64,000 bases of DNA from Caballeronia sp. Lep1P3 (GTDB lineage: Bacteria > Pseudomonadota > Gammaproteobacteria > Burkholderiales > Burkholderiaceae). The DNA lies in the NCBI RefSeq assembly GCF_022879595.1, contig NZ_CP084266.1, positions 1 through 64,000 of the forward strand. The letters run 5' to 3'. Below the pieces are notes generated by a model. That model made no database searches and was not told the DNA's origin. It saw only the letters and a list, made by a program, of their open reading frames with translations. Below, piece after piece: positions 35,357 to 43,805 of this stretch. Position 1 is the first letter of the stretch. Every line of letters starts with the position of its first letter. A program made the position numbers and the translations under genes.

Positions 35357-37270
35357 ATGAACCCCGTGTTTGTCATCACTCTCTTGTTGTGGATTTCGGT
35401 CGCGGGTCTCGCCTTCGCGATCATGAAGCGCGCCGCATACTGGCGCGTCGGACGCGCGACGGCTGCGGGCGCGTATGGATGGGGCAATCTGCTAACCATT
35501 CCGAAGCGCTATTTCGTGGACCTGCATCACGTCGTCGCGCGCGATCCGTATATCGCGAAGACGCACGTTGCGACCGCTGGCGGCGCGATCCTCGCGATGG
35601 CGCTCGTCTTTCTGAACTACGGTCTCGCGCTCTACTCGCCGTGGATCGACAAGCTGATCTTCCTCGCGGCGCTCGTGATGCTCGTCGGCGCGGCGTTCGT
35701 GTATCGGCGCCGGCACGGTGCGAAGGAAGTGCCCGCACGTCTTTCGCGCGGACCGTGGGACAGCTTGCCTCTGTTGCTCGGCTCGTTCGCGCTCGGCCTT
35801 GCGCTCTTCATGCTGCTGCCCGCATCGTGGATGTCGGGCGCGCTCGCGATCGTCGTCGCGTTGATGATTGCGGCGGGCGCGTACACGATGACCTTTGGCG
35901 CGGCGCGCGGCGGCCCCATGAAGCACGCGATGGCCGGTCTCCTTCATCTCGCGTTTCATCCGCGCCAGGAGCGTTTCAAGCCGGATCGTGAACATGATGT
36001 CGTGCCGCCCACCGCGCTCAAGCAGCCGGTTCTCGACGCGAAGGAATACGGCGTCGGCAAGCCCGTCGAGTTTCGCTGGAATCAGTTGTTGAGCTTCGAT
36101 GCGTGCGTGCAATGCGGCAAGTGCGAAGCGGCGTGCCCCGCGTTCGCATCGGGGCAACCGCTCAACCCGAAGAAGCTGATTCAGGATCTCGTGACCGGCA
36201 TGGTCGGCGGCACGGACGCGGCTTATGCGGGCAGTCCCACGCCGGGCATCCGGGTCGGCAAACATGCGGGCGCGCCTGACAAGCCGCTCATCGCGAGCAT
36301 GATCGAAGCCGACACCATCTGGTCGTGCACCACGTGCCGCGCTTGCGTTGAAGAGTGCCCGATGCTGATCGAGCATGTCGATGCCATCGTCGATATGCGG
36401 CGCAACCAGACGCTCGTGGAAGGCGCGGTGCCGGGCAAAGGTCCGCTCACGCTTGCGAATCTGCGTGAGACCGGCAGCATGAACGGCTACGACATCGCTG
36501 CGCGTTACGACTGGTCCGTGGACCTGCAAGTGCAGCTCGCGCAGCCGGGCCGTCATGTAGACGTGCTGTTGATCGCGGGCGAAGGCGCGTTCGACATGCG
36601 CTATCAACGCACGCTGCGCGCATTCGTGAAGGTGCTGAACAAGGCGGGCGTCGATTACGCTGTGCTCGGCGGCGTGGAAACCGATACGGGCGACACCGCG
36701 CGACGCCTCGGCGACGAAGCCACGTTCCAGCAGTGCGCGGCGAGGCTCATACAGACGCTTTCGCAATACACGTTCACGCGCATCGTGACGACGGACCCGC
36801 ATGTGCTGCATAGCCTGCGCAACGAATATCGCGCGCTCGGCGGCTTCTACGAGGTGCAGCATCACACCGCGTTCATGGCCGAACTCGTCGCGAACGGCAA
36901 GCTCGCACCGAAGGCCGCCGCCGCGTTCGCGCAAAGAAAGATCACGTATCACGATCCCTGCTATCTCGGCCGATACAACGGCGAAACAGAAGCGCCGCGC
37001 AAGATGCTGAAGACGATCGGCATCGAGGTGATCGAGATGGAGCGTCATGGCATGCGTGCGCGTTGCTGTGGCGGCGGTGGCGGTGCGCCCTTGACCGACA
37101 TTCCCGGCAAAGAGCGCATTCCCGACATACGCATCGCGGATGCGAAGTCGGTCGGTGCGGACGTCGTCGCCGTGGGATGCCCGCAATGCACGGCGATGCT
37201 CGAAGGCGTCGTCGGTCAGCGTCCCGAAGTGCTGGACATCGCCGAACTCGTTGCAGCCGCGCTGGAGTGA
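35357..37270 (+). CDS. dgcB: Dimethylglycine demethylase iron-sulfur subunit DgcB
   Basis: This 637-residue membrane-associated iron-sulfur protein has about five hydrophobic helices in the first 190 residues. Two 4Fe-4S motifs follow (CVQCGKCEAACP from Cys250 and CTTCRACVEECP from Cys324). Two CCG-type heterodisulfide-reductase-like segments (HDPCYLGRYNG and RARCCGGGGGAP) form the C-terminal part. It passes electrons from DgcA towards the ETF or quinone pool. It is followed after four bases by etfA. The length is usual for the family. Confidence 0.9.
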   Translation: MNPVFVITLLLWISVAGLAFAIMKRAAYWRVGRATAAGAYGWGNLLTIPKRYFVDLHHVVARDPYIAKTHVATAGGAILAMALVFLNYGLALYSPWIDKLIFLAALVMLVGAAFVYRRRHGAKEVPARLSRGPWDSLPLLLGSFALGLALFMLLPASWMSGALAIVVALMIAAGAYTMTFGAARGGPMKHAMAGLLHLAFHPRQERFKPDREHDVVPPTALKQPVLDAKEYGVGKPVEFRWNQLLSFDACVQCGKCEAACPAFASGQPLNPKKLIQDLVTGMVGGTDAAYAGSPTPGIRVGKHAGAPDKPLIASMIEADTIWSCTTCRACVEECPMLIEHVDAIVDMRRNQTLVEGAVPGKGPLTLANLRETGSMNGYDIAARYDWSVDLQVQLAQPGRHVDVLLIAGEGAFDMRYQRTLRAFVKVLNKAGVDYAVLGGVETDTGDTARRLGDEATFQQCAARLIQTLSQYTFTRIVTTDPHVLHSLRNEYRALGGFYEVQHHTAFMAELVANGKLAPKAAAAFAQRKITYHDPCYLGRYNGETEAPRKMLKTIGIEVIEMERHGMRARCCGGGGGAPLTDIPGKERIPDIRIADAKSVGADVVAVGCPQCTAMLEGVVGQRPEVLDIAELVAAALE

Positions 37271-37274
37271 CACG

Positions 37275-38435
37275 ATGACCCACGACATCAGACGTATCGA
37301 TCCTCGTCGGCCGTTCATCGTGACGGCGCAAGGGCTCAAACGCATTACGCTCGGTGAAATAGGCAATGGCGTAGTAATGGACTTCGCGCATGCCGTGCAT
37401 CAACTCGAAGCGAAGCCTCGCCGCACGACTAGACTTGCGCGTCGCACGTTGCTCGTCGCGGCGCACACGGATCGCGGCGCGCTCGACGATCACGCGCGTC
37501 AGGCGCTGGCCGCCGCCGCACTGCTTGCGGACGAGGAGACCGAAGTCGCGCTGCTCGCCTTCGGCGCCTTGAGCGACGACGCGGCATCGCTCGGTGCGGA
37601 CCGCTATATCGAACTGGACGCGTTCGATGCACGCCGCTACGCACCCGACGAAGAACTCATCGCGCTCTCGGCTTGCGTCGCGGCGTTCGCGCCCGCGCAT
37701 ATCTTCATGCCCGACAACGCGTCCGGCGACGGCGATCTCGGCCGGCGCTACGCGGCGCGCGCCGATGCGAGCATCGCGACGCACGTTGTCGAACTCGAGG
37801 CAACGCATGTCGCTTCGTATGCGGACGCGGGCCGTGCGTGGGCATCGCGCGCGTTGCCCGATGTGATTCTGCTCGCGCCGAACGCCGTGGATGCGAAGCT
37901 GCCTTTCGTCGGCGGCGGGGAGCGCGTGAAGAGCGAAGGCATCGTGCCGGCATCGATGGGAAGCGCGTATGCCGATCTCGGCATCGAGGAAATGGACGCC
38001 GCGCAAGTCGCGCTCGAAGAAGCGGACTTCATCGTATCGGCGGGCAATGGCGTCACCGATATTCCCGCGTTCGAAGCGCTCGCGACTACGCTCGGCGCCG
38101 CGATCGGCGCGAGCCGCGTCGCCGTGGACGACGGCAGGTTCACGCGCGACAAGCAGATCGGCGCGACGGGCAAGACGGTCGGAGCAAGCGTGGTGATCGC
38201 GTTCGGCATATCGGGCGCGGTGCAGCACTTGCAGGGCATCAAGGATTGCCGTCACGTCATTGCAGTGAATCTCGACGCGAGCGCGCCGATTGCGAAGCGC
38301 GCGAATCTCACCGTCGTCGCGGATACGCAAGAGACCATCAAGGCGCTGACCGATGCGGCCGCCGCCGCGCGCGCATCGCGTGCGAACGGTGCGTCGATTG
38401 TCGAGAAAGCGCTGTCGGAAGGAGCGCTCGCATGA
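37275..38435 (+). CDS. etfA: Electron transfer flavoprotein alpha subunit of the dimethylglycine pathway
   Basis: This 386-residue FAD-binding ETF alpha subunit has the C-terminal FAD domain IGATGKTVGASVVIAFGISGAVQHLQGIKD near 290-325, where the GISGA loop and His contact FAD. The N-terminal domain is degenerate compared with housekeeping ETF alpha and carries about 60 extra residues. The homologue in Pseudomonas is PA5400. It accepts electrons from DgcAB. The start at 37275 follows the dgcB stop by four bases. It overlaps etfB by four bases. Confidence 0.88.
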   Translation: MTHDIRRIDPRRPFIVTAQGLKRITLGEIGNGVVMDFAHAVHQLEAKPRRTTRLARRTLLVAAHTDRGALDDHARQALAAAALLADEETEVALLAFGALSDDAASLGADRYIELDAFDARRYAPDEELIALSACVAAFAPAHIFMPDNASGDGDLGRRYAARADASIATHVVELEATHVASYADAGRAWASRALPDVILLAPNAVDAKLPFVGGGERVKSEGIVPASMGSAYADLGIEEMDAAQVALEEADFIVSAGNGVTDIPAFEALATTLGAAIGASRVAVDDGRFTRDKQIGATGKTVGASVVIAFGISGAVQHLQGIKDCRHVIAVNLDASAPIAKRANLTVVADTQETIKALTDAAAAARASRANGASIVEKALSEGALA

Positions 38436-39190
38436 AGATCGCCGTACTCGTTTCCGTGGGACGTCACCCGGTGAGCGGCACCGCGCGTTACAGCCGCAAC
38501 GATGCGGCGGCGCTGTGCATCGCGCTCGATATCGCTAGGCAGCACGGCGCGCAACTCGACGTGCTGCACGCGGGCGATCCCGCGAGTCCGGCGCTCGCGG
38601 AATATCTCGCGCTCGGCGCGACGCGCGTCGAAGTGCTCAACACCGAAGGCGATGCATGTGCGGCGCTTGCCGGGCGCATCGCGGGCTACGACCTCGTGAT
38701 GACCGGCACGCGCGCGGAAGGCGCATTCGACAGCGGCACGCTGCCGTACAGGATCGCCGATGCGTTGAACATTGCGCTCGTCGGCTCGGCTGTCGACATC
38801 GACGTGAAGAGCGATGGCCTCGAAGTGCGGCAGTTCATGCCGAAGGGCTTGCGAAGGCGCGTGCGCGTGTCGCTGCCCGCGCTCGTCGCGGTGCATCCGC
38901 TTGCGAATGCCGCGCCGCGTTTCGCGTATGCGCGCATGCGCGAGGGGCGCGTCGCGCCCGTTGCGGCAAGCGCGCCTGCCGACAGCGAACGAAGCGCATG
39001 GACGCTCGGCCCCGTGACCGCGAGACCCAAACGGCTCGCCGCACCCGAGAAGCGCTCGGGCCACGCGCGCATGCTCTGTGCGACGACGACGGAAAGCCGC
39101 GGCGGAAGCGTCGTAATTGAAGGGAGTTCAGTCGAAAAAGCACAAGTGATACTGGCGTATTTGCGCGAGCATCGACTCGTGGATTACTGA
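38432..39190 (+). CDS. etfB: Electron transfer flavoprotein beta subunit of the dimethylglycine pathway
   Basis: This 252-residue ETF beta subunit starts MKIAVLVSVGRHPVSG and contains YDLVMTGTRAEGAFDSGTLP, the AMP-binding-type loop of the family. It pairs with the alpha subunit encoded just upstream (ATGA overlap), as PA5401 with PA5400. Dedicated ETF genes beside dgcAB show that electrons from dimethylglycine oxidation go to the respiratory chain through an ETF-quinone oxidoreductase encoded elsewhere. Confidence 0.87.
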   Translation: MKIAVLVSVGRHPVSGTARYSRNDAAALCIALDIARQHGAQLDVLHAGDPASPALAEYLALGATRVEVLNTEGDACAALAGRIAGYDLVMTGTRAEGAFDSGTLPYRIADALNIALVGSAVDIDVKSDGLEVRQFMPKGLRRRVRVSLPALVAVHPLANAAPRFAYARMREGRVAPVAASAPADSERSAWTLGPVTARPKRLAAPEKRSGHARMLCATTTESRGGSVVIEGSSVEKAQVILAYLREHRLVDY

Positions 39191-39240
39191 TTTCTACCGC
39201 CCGTATCGACGCCACACTCCGCGCTCATGAGGTGCACACG

Positions 39241-40536
39241 ATGAAAGTTTCGGCAGACGTTCGCGCAATGATCGAACGCCGCAAAAAGGGCTACACGCTC
39301 GAAGCGCCTTTCTATACGAGCGAGGAAATTCATGCGCTCGATCTCGATGCGATCTTCGCGCGGCACTGGATTCATGTCGCCGTCGAGCCGGACGTGCCGG
39401 AGCCGGGCGACTACACGACAGTCGAAATCGGCCACGATTCGATTCTGATCGTGCGCGACGACGACATGCAAATTCGCGCGTTCCATAACGTGTGCCGTCA
39501 TCGTGGCGCGCGGCTGTGCAACAACGAGAAAGGCTCGCTCGGCAACATCGTGTGCCCGTATCACAGCTGGACGTACAACCTCGACGGCGACCTGTTATTC
39601 GCCGAGCATATGGGCGACCAGTTCGACCGCTGCAAGCACAGCCTGAAGAAGGTGCACGTCGAAAGTCTCGCGGGACTCATCTTCATCTGTCTCGCCGATG
39701 AACCGCCCGCCGATTTCGCCGTCATGCGCGCCGCCATGGAGCCGTATCTGCTGCCTCATGGAATCAGGGACTGCAAGGTTGCGGCGAGCATCGACATTGT
39801 CGAGAAGGGCAACTGGAAACTCACGATGGAGAACAATCGCGAGTGTTATCACTGCGTCGCGAACCATCCGGAACTCACTGTATCCCTCTATGAATACGGC
39901 TTTGGTTATCAGCGCTCGCCCGCTAACGAAGAGGGCATGGACGCGTTCGAACGCACGGTGCAAGAACACGCGAAGCAATGGGAAGCGATGAACCTGCCGT
40001 CCGCCGAGATCGAACGTCTCTCCGACCTCGTCACCGGCTTTCGCACGCAACGGCTGCCGCTCGATCGCGACGGCGAGTCGCAGACGCTGGATGCGAAAGT
40101 CGCGTCGAGAAAGCTGCTCGGCGGCTTCGAGCGCGCGGACCTCGGCGGCCTTTCGTTCTGGACGCAGCCGAATTCGTGGCATCACTTCATGAGCGATCAC
40201 ATCGTGACGTTCAGCGTGATTCCGCTTTCGGCGGGCGAAACGCTCTTGCGAACGAAGTGGCTCGTGCACAAGGACGCGCGCGAAGGCGTCGATTACGACG
40301 TCGACAATCTCACGGTCGTATGGCGCGCGACGAACGCGCAGGACAGCACGCTCGTCCAGTATTCGCACCTCGGCGCGACCAGCAGCGCGTATGAGCCGGG
40401 CCCGTATTCGCCCTATACGGAGGGCCTCGTCGAGAAGTTCTCGGAGTGGTACATCGGGCGTCTCGATGCCTACGCGAACACGCCCGACAGCGACGCGCCC
40501 GCGCACGGCGAGAAGGTTGTTTCGTTCATGCGCTGA
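39241..40536 (+). CDS. gbcA: Glycine betaine monooxygenase, Rieske oxygenase component
   Basis: This 431-residue Rieske non-haem iron oxygenase removes one methyl of glycine betaine to give dimethylglycine and formaldehyde. The Rieske motif is C85-R-H87 and C105-P-Y-H108. The mononuclear iron site is in ENNRECYHCVANHPEL (His204, His209, with a distal Asp). The ATG at 39241 is chosen for GAGG eight bases upstream. A GTG at 39232 would overlap the signal. It lies 50 bases after etfB in the same operon and is followed by its reductase. Confidence 0.9.
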   Translation: MKVSADVRAMIERRKKGYTLEAPFYTSEEIHALDLDAIFARHWIHVAVEPDVPEPGDYTTVEIGHDSILIVRDDDMQIRAFHNVCRHRGARLCNNEKGSLGNIVCPYHSWTYNLDGDLLFAEHMGDQFDRCKHSLKKVHVESLAGLIFICLADEPPADFAVMRAAMEPYLLPHGIRDCKVAASIDIVEKGNWKLTMENNRECYHCVANHPELTVSLYEYGFGYQRSPANEEGMDAFERTVQEHAKQWEAMNLPSAEIERLSDLVTGFRTQRLPLDRDGESQTLDAKVASRKLLGGFERADLGGLSFWTQPNSWHHFMSDHIVTFSVIPLSAGETLLRTKWLVHKDAREGVDYDVDNLTVVWRATNAQDSTLVQYSHLGATSSAYEPGPYSPYTEGLVEKFSEWYIGRLDAYANTPDSDAPAHGEKVVSFMR

Positions 40537-40566
40537 CGCGCAAAACACTGAGGCAGGAGAATGAAC

Positions 40567-41766
40567 ATGATGCGCGATCAGGCCACGTTCGAGCCGGCGA
40601 CGAGCCGCGTGAGCCAGCCGCGGTTCTGGAGCGCATTGCCCGCGCGCTGGAACAGCGACATCGACGATACGCTCGTCTGCTGTCACGTCCGGCAGGAAAC
40701 GCATGACGTGAAGAGCTTTTTCTTCAGAGCGCCCGACGAACGTGCGTTCGTCTTCGAACCGGGGCAGTTCATCACGCTAGAACTGGAGATCGACGGCGAG
40801 CCCGTCAACCGCTGCTACACGATCTCGTCGGCGCCAACGCGCCCACATACCATTTCGATCACGGTCAAGCGCGTGCCGGGCGGGAAGGTCTCGAACTGGC
40901 TGCATGACAACGTGATGGCCGGATCGCGCGTGCGCGTGCTGGGGCCATCGGGGGACTTTACGTGCGCGCGACATCCGGCGCGCAAGTTCCTGTTCTTGTC
41001 GGCGGGATCGGGCATTACGCCGCTCATGTCGATGAGCCGCGCGCATCACGAACTCGGTGACGACGCCGATATCGTGTTCGTGCATAGCGCCCGCACGCCC
41101 GACGACATCATCTTCGCGCGCGAACTCGATCTCATCGCATCGAACCACGCGCATTTCCGCACGTCGTTCGTATGCGAGCGCGCAGGCGCGCGCACGAACT
41201 GGCCTGGAATCACGGGCTTTTTGAGCTTGCCGCTGCTCAGGCTCGTCGCACCCGATTTTCTCGAACGCGAGATATTCACGTGCGGCCCAGCGCCTTACAT
41301 GAAGGCCGTGCGCGATCTTCTCGACGAAGGCGGCTTCGACCGCACGCATTATCACGAGGAAAGTTTCTCGTTCGAAACGATCGCGGAAGTGGCCGCGCAA
41401 CTGACGACCGCGCATGTCGCCGATGCCATCGCCACGCACGCCGATGTGATCGAAGCTCGCGATAAAGCGAGCGGCTTCGCGCCGTCACCCGCGCCGGTCG
41501 ATACCACGTTCAATGTCACGTTCGCCAAAAGCCGGCGCGAAATCGAATGCGGCAGCGGCGAACATGTGCTCGACGCGGCGAAGAAGGCGGGCGTGCGCCT
41601 CGCGTCGTCGTGTACGCAGGGCATGTGCGGAACGTGCAAGGTGAAGCTCGTCTCCGGCGAAGTGGCGATGAAGCACGCGGGCGGCATACGTCAGCGCGAA
41701 ATCGATCAGGGCATGGTGCTGCTGTGTTGCAGCAAGCCGTTGAGCGATCTCGTCGTGGATAAGTGA
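40567..41766 (+). CDS. gbcB: Glycine betaine monooxygenase, reductase component
   Basis: This 399-residue reductase has a FAD domain (RCYTISSAPTRPH), an NAD domain (FLFLSAGSGITPLMSM, then EIFTCGPAPYMKAV) and a C-terminal plant-type 2Fe-2S domain (SSCTQGMCGTCKVKL and a distal Cys). It passes electrons from NADH to GbcA. The ATG at 40567 has AGGAG seven bases upstream. The ATG at 40561 is only one base from it and is therefore unlikely. It is the last gene of the operon. Confidence 0.9.
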   Translation: MMRDQATFEPATSRVSQPRFWSALPARWNSDIDDTLVCCHVRQETHDVKSFFFRAPDERAFVFEPGQFITLELEIDGEPVNRCYTISSAPTRPHTISITVKRVPGGKVSNWLHDNVMAGSRVRVLGPSGDFTCARHPARKFLFLSAGSGITPLMSMSRAHHELGDDADIVFVHSARTPDDIIFARELDLIASNHAHFRTSFVCERAGARTNWPGITGFLSLPLLRLVAPDFLEREIFTCGPAPYMKAVRDLLDEGGFDRTHYHEESFSFETIAEVAAQLTTAHVADAIATHADVIEARDKASGFAPSPAPVDTTFNVTFAKSRREIECGSGEHVLDAAKKAGVRLASSCTQGMCGTCKVKLVSGEVAMKHAGGIRQREIDQGMVLLCCSKPLSDLVVDK

Positions 41767-41775
41767 CGCGCGCCG

Positions 41776-41806
41776 CGTCGTTTCCTGACAACTGCGTGTC
41801 GCAAAT
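41776..41806 (+). promoter_or_regulatory. Two-box operator, copy 2 (before the binding-protein gene)
   Basis: CGTCGTTTCC at 41776 and TGTCGCAAAT at 41797, with start-to-start spacing of 21 bases as in copy 1 at 17401. The second box is identical over ten bases. It is 84 bases before the binding-protein start, almost the same distance as copy 1 from its gene. Confidence 0.6.
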
Positions 41807-41890
41807 GCACGTTACGCGGCAATTCTGGCTGGCGATTCTGGACGCACACCGTAGGCGCAAACCGAAGGGGCACACCCAAGGGGGAAAGCA

Positions 41891-42745
41891 ATGAAAGCGA
41901 CGAGAAGACTGTTCGTGCTGTGCGCGATGAGCGCGGCGCTGGCCGCGAGCATGGGGGCGAGCGCCGATTCGAAACCGACCATCAAGATCGGCTACGTCGA
42001 AGGCTGGGACGACAGCGTGGCGACATCGAACGTGGCGGCGCGCATCATCGAGAAGCGACTCGGCTATCAGGTGCAACTCGTTCCCGTGGCCGCCGGCGTG
42101 ATGTGGCAGGGCGTGGCGCGCGGCGACCTCGACGCGACGCTTTCCGCATGGCTGCCCGTCACGCACGGCGCGTACTGGAACAACTTCAAGTCGAAGGTCG
42201 TGGACCTCGGGCCGAACTTCAACGACGCGAAGATCGGGCTGATCGTGCCGGAAAACGCGGACGTATCGAGCCTGTCGGATCTGCCCGCGAAAACCGCCGA
42301 GTTCGATTCGCGCATCGTCGGCATCGATGCGGGCGCGGGCGTCATGCAGAAGACGAGCGAAGCGATCAAGGCGTACAACCTCGACTACAAGCTGCTGCCG
42401 AGTTCGGGCAGCGCGATGACGGCGGAACTGGCGCGTTCGGAGGCGTCGAACAAGCCGATCATCGTGACCGGATGGAAGCCGCACTGGATGTTCGCGAAGT
42501 ACAAGCTCAAATTCCTCGACGATCCCAAGAAGGTCTTCGGCGAGGCCGAGCATGTCGATAACGTCGTGAATCCGGAGCTGGAAAAGAAGGCGCCGCCTGT
42601 CGTCGCGTTCCTCAAGAAGTTCCAGTGGAAGCCGGGCGAAATCGATAGCGTGATGCTCGCGACGCAAAACGGCGAAAAGCCCGCCGCCGCCGCCGATGCG
42701 TGGATCGGCGCGCATGGCGACCGCGTCGATAGCTGGGTGAAGTAG
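41891..42745 (+). CDS. Glycine betaine/choline ABC transporter substrate-binding protein
   Basis: This 284-residue periplasmic OpuAC-family protein has a signal peptide (1-26, cleavage after ASA). It also has the typical IKIGYVEGWDDSVATSNVAARII, VAAGVMWQGVARGDLDATLSAWLPVTHG (aromatic cage region) and a C-terminal DRVDSWVK. It feeds a quaternary-amine importer. No permease or ATPase lies beside it. The pair at 17513-19586 has a matching upstream operator, so it is the likely partner. The gene has its own promoter region and a terminator. Confidence 0.9.
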   Translation: MKATRRLFVLCAMSAALAASMGASADSKPTIKIGYVEGWDDSVATSNVAARIIEKRLGYQVQLVPVAAGVMWQGVARGDLDATLSAWLPVTHGAYWNNFKSKVVDLGPNFNDAKIGLIVPENADVSSLSDLPAKTAEFDSRIVGIDAGAGVMQKTSEAIKAYNLDYKLLPSSGSAMTAELARSEASNKPIIVTGWKPHWMFAKYKLKFLDDPKKVFGEAEHVDNVVNPELEKKAPPVVAFLKKFQWKPGEIDSVMLATQNGEKPAAAADAWIGAHGDRVDSWVK

Positions 42746-42772
42746 CGCGCGCCTGTACGACGCTTGAACGCG

Positions 42773-42798
42773 AAAACGCCGCTAAAAAGCGGCGTTTT
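42773..42798. terminator. Bidirectional rho-independent terminator
   Basis: AAAACGCCGC (42773-42782) pairs with GCGGCGTTTT (42789-42798) around TAAAAA. The A/T ends let it serve both the binding-protein gene and the convergent purU. Confidence 0.88.
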
Positions 42799-42812
42799 GC
42801 GTATGCGGCCGC

Positions 42813-43688
42813 TCAACGCAGCACGACAGTCCTCTCACCGTTGATGAATACGCGCCGCTCCACGAACGCCTTGACCGCGCGCGCGAGCGTAATGCATTCG
42901 ACATCGCGACCGGTGGCGAGCAGGCGCTCGGGGCTATACGAATGATCGACGCGTTCCACTTCCTGCTCGATGATCGGGCCTTCGTCGAGATCGTCGGTAA
43001 CGAAGTGCGCCGTCGCGCCGATGAGCTTCACGCCGCGCGCATGCGCCTGATGATACGGCTTCGCGCCCTTGAAGCCCGGCAGGAAAGAATGATGAATGTT
43101 GATCGCGCGGCCCGCGAGCTTGCGGCTCGTCTCGCCGGAAAGAATCTGCATGTAGCGCGCGAGAATCAGCAATTGCGCGCCGGATGAATCGAAGAGATCG
43201 AGCAAGCGCGCCTCCTGCTGCGGCTTGGAGTCGGCGGTGATCGGCAGATGATGGAAGCGCAGGCCGTGCTGCTGCGCGAGCGGCGCGAGATCGGCATGAT
43301 TCGACGCGATGCCGACGATATCCATCTTGAGTTCGCCCATGCGCCAGCGGAACAGCAAGTCGGCAAGACAGTGCTCGAGCTTCGATACCATGATGAGCAC
43401 TTTCGGACGCACGCTGAGATCGTGCATCGCCCAGGTCATCGAGAAACGCGCCGCGATGGGACCGAACTCGCGCTGGAGCATCGCGAGATCGAGAGTTTCA
43501 TCGCGTCGCGCGGCATGAAAGACGCAGCGCACGAAAAAGCGTTCGCTGAGATCGTCGTCGAAGACGCTCAGTTCGTCGATATAGCCGTGATGGTGTTCGA
43601 GAAAGCCGACGATCGCGGCGACTTGCCCCGCCGCGCTCGGGCACGCGACGGTGAGCACCAGTTGATTGAGGCGTGATTCGGCTGACAT
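42813..43688 (-). CDS. purU: Formyltetrahydrofolate deformylase
   Basis: This 291-residue enzyme has an N-terminal ACT-like regulatory domain (LTVACPSAAGQVAAIVGFLEHHHG, then RFFVRCVFHA). Its formyl-transferase-like catalytic domain has NINIHHSFLPGFKGA-type sequence (AINIHHSFLPGFKGAKPYHQAH) and the Asp in DDLDEGPIIEQ. It hydrolyses 10-formyl-THF to formate and THF. Its place at the end of the betaine block fits removal of one-carbon units made by sarcosine oxidase. It is convergent with the binding-protein gene. Confidence 0.92.
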   Translation of the reverse strand: MSAESRLNQLVLTVACPSAAGQVAAIVGFLEHHHGYIDELSVFDDDLSERFFVRCVFHAARRDETLDLAMLQREFGPIAARFSMTWAMHDLSVRPKVLIMVSKLEHCLADLLFRWRMGELKMDIVGIASNHADLAPLAQQHGLRFHHLPITADSKPQQEARLLDLFDSSGAQLLILARYMQILSGETSRKLAGRAINIHHSFLPGFKGAKPYHQAHARGVKLIGATAHFVTDDLDEGPIIEQEVERVDHSYSPERLLATGRDVECITLARAVKAFVERRVFINGERTVVLR

Positions 43689-43805
43689 GCGTGCTCCACA
43701 TTCGAGAGATCGCGCGCCGCAAGAGTGGGCGGGCGTCTCGCTAGTAGAGCAAGCGCGCGGGCACGATGGATAGAAGCGATGCGCCGTCGCGCTGGTACGA
43801 AAGCG

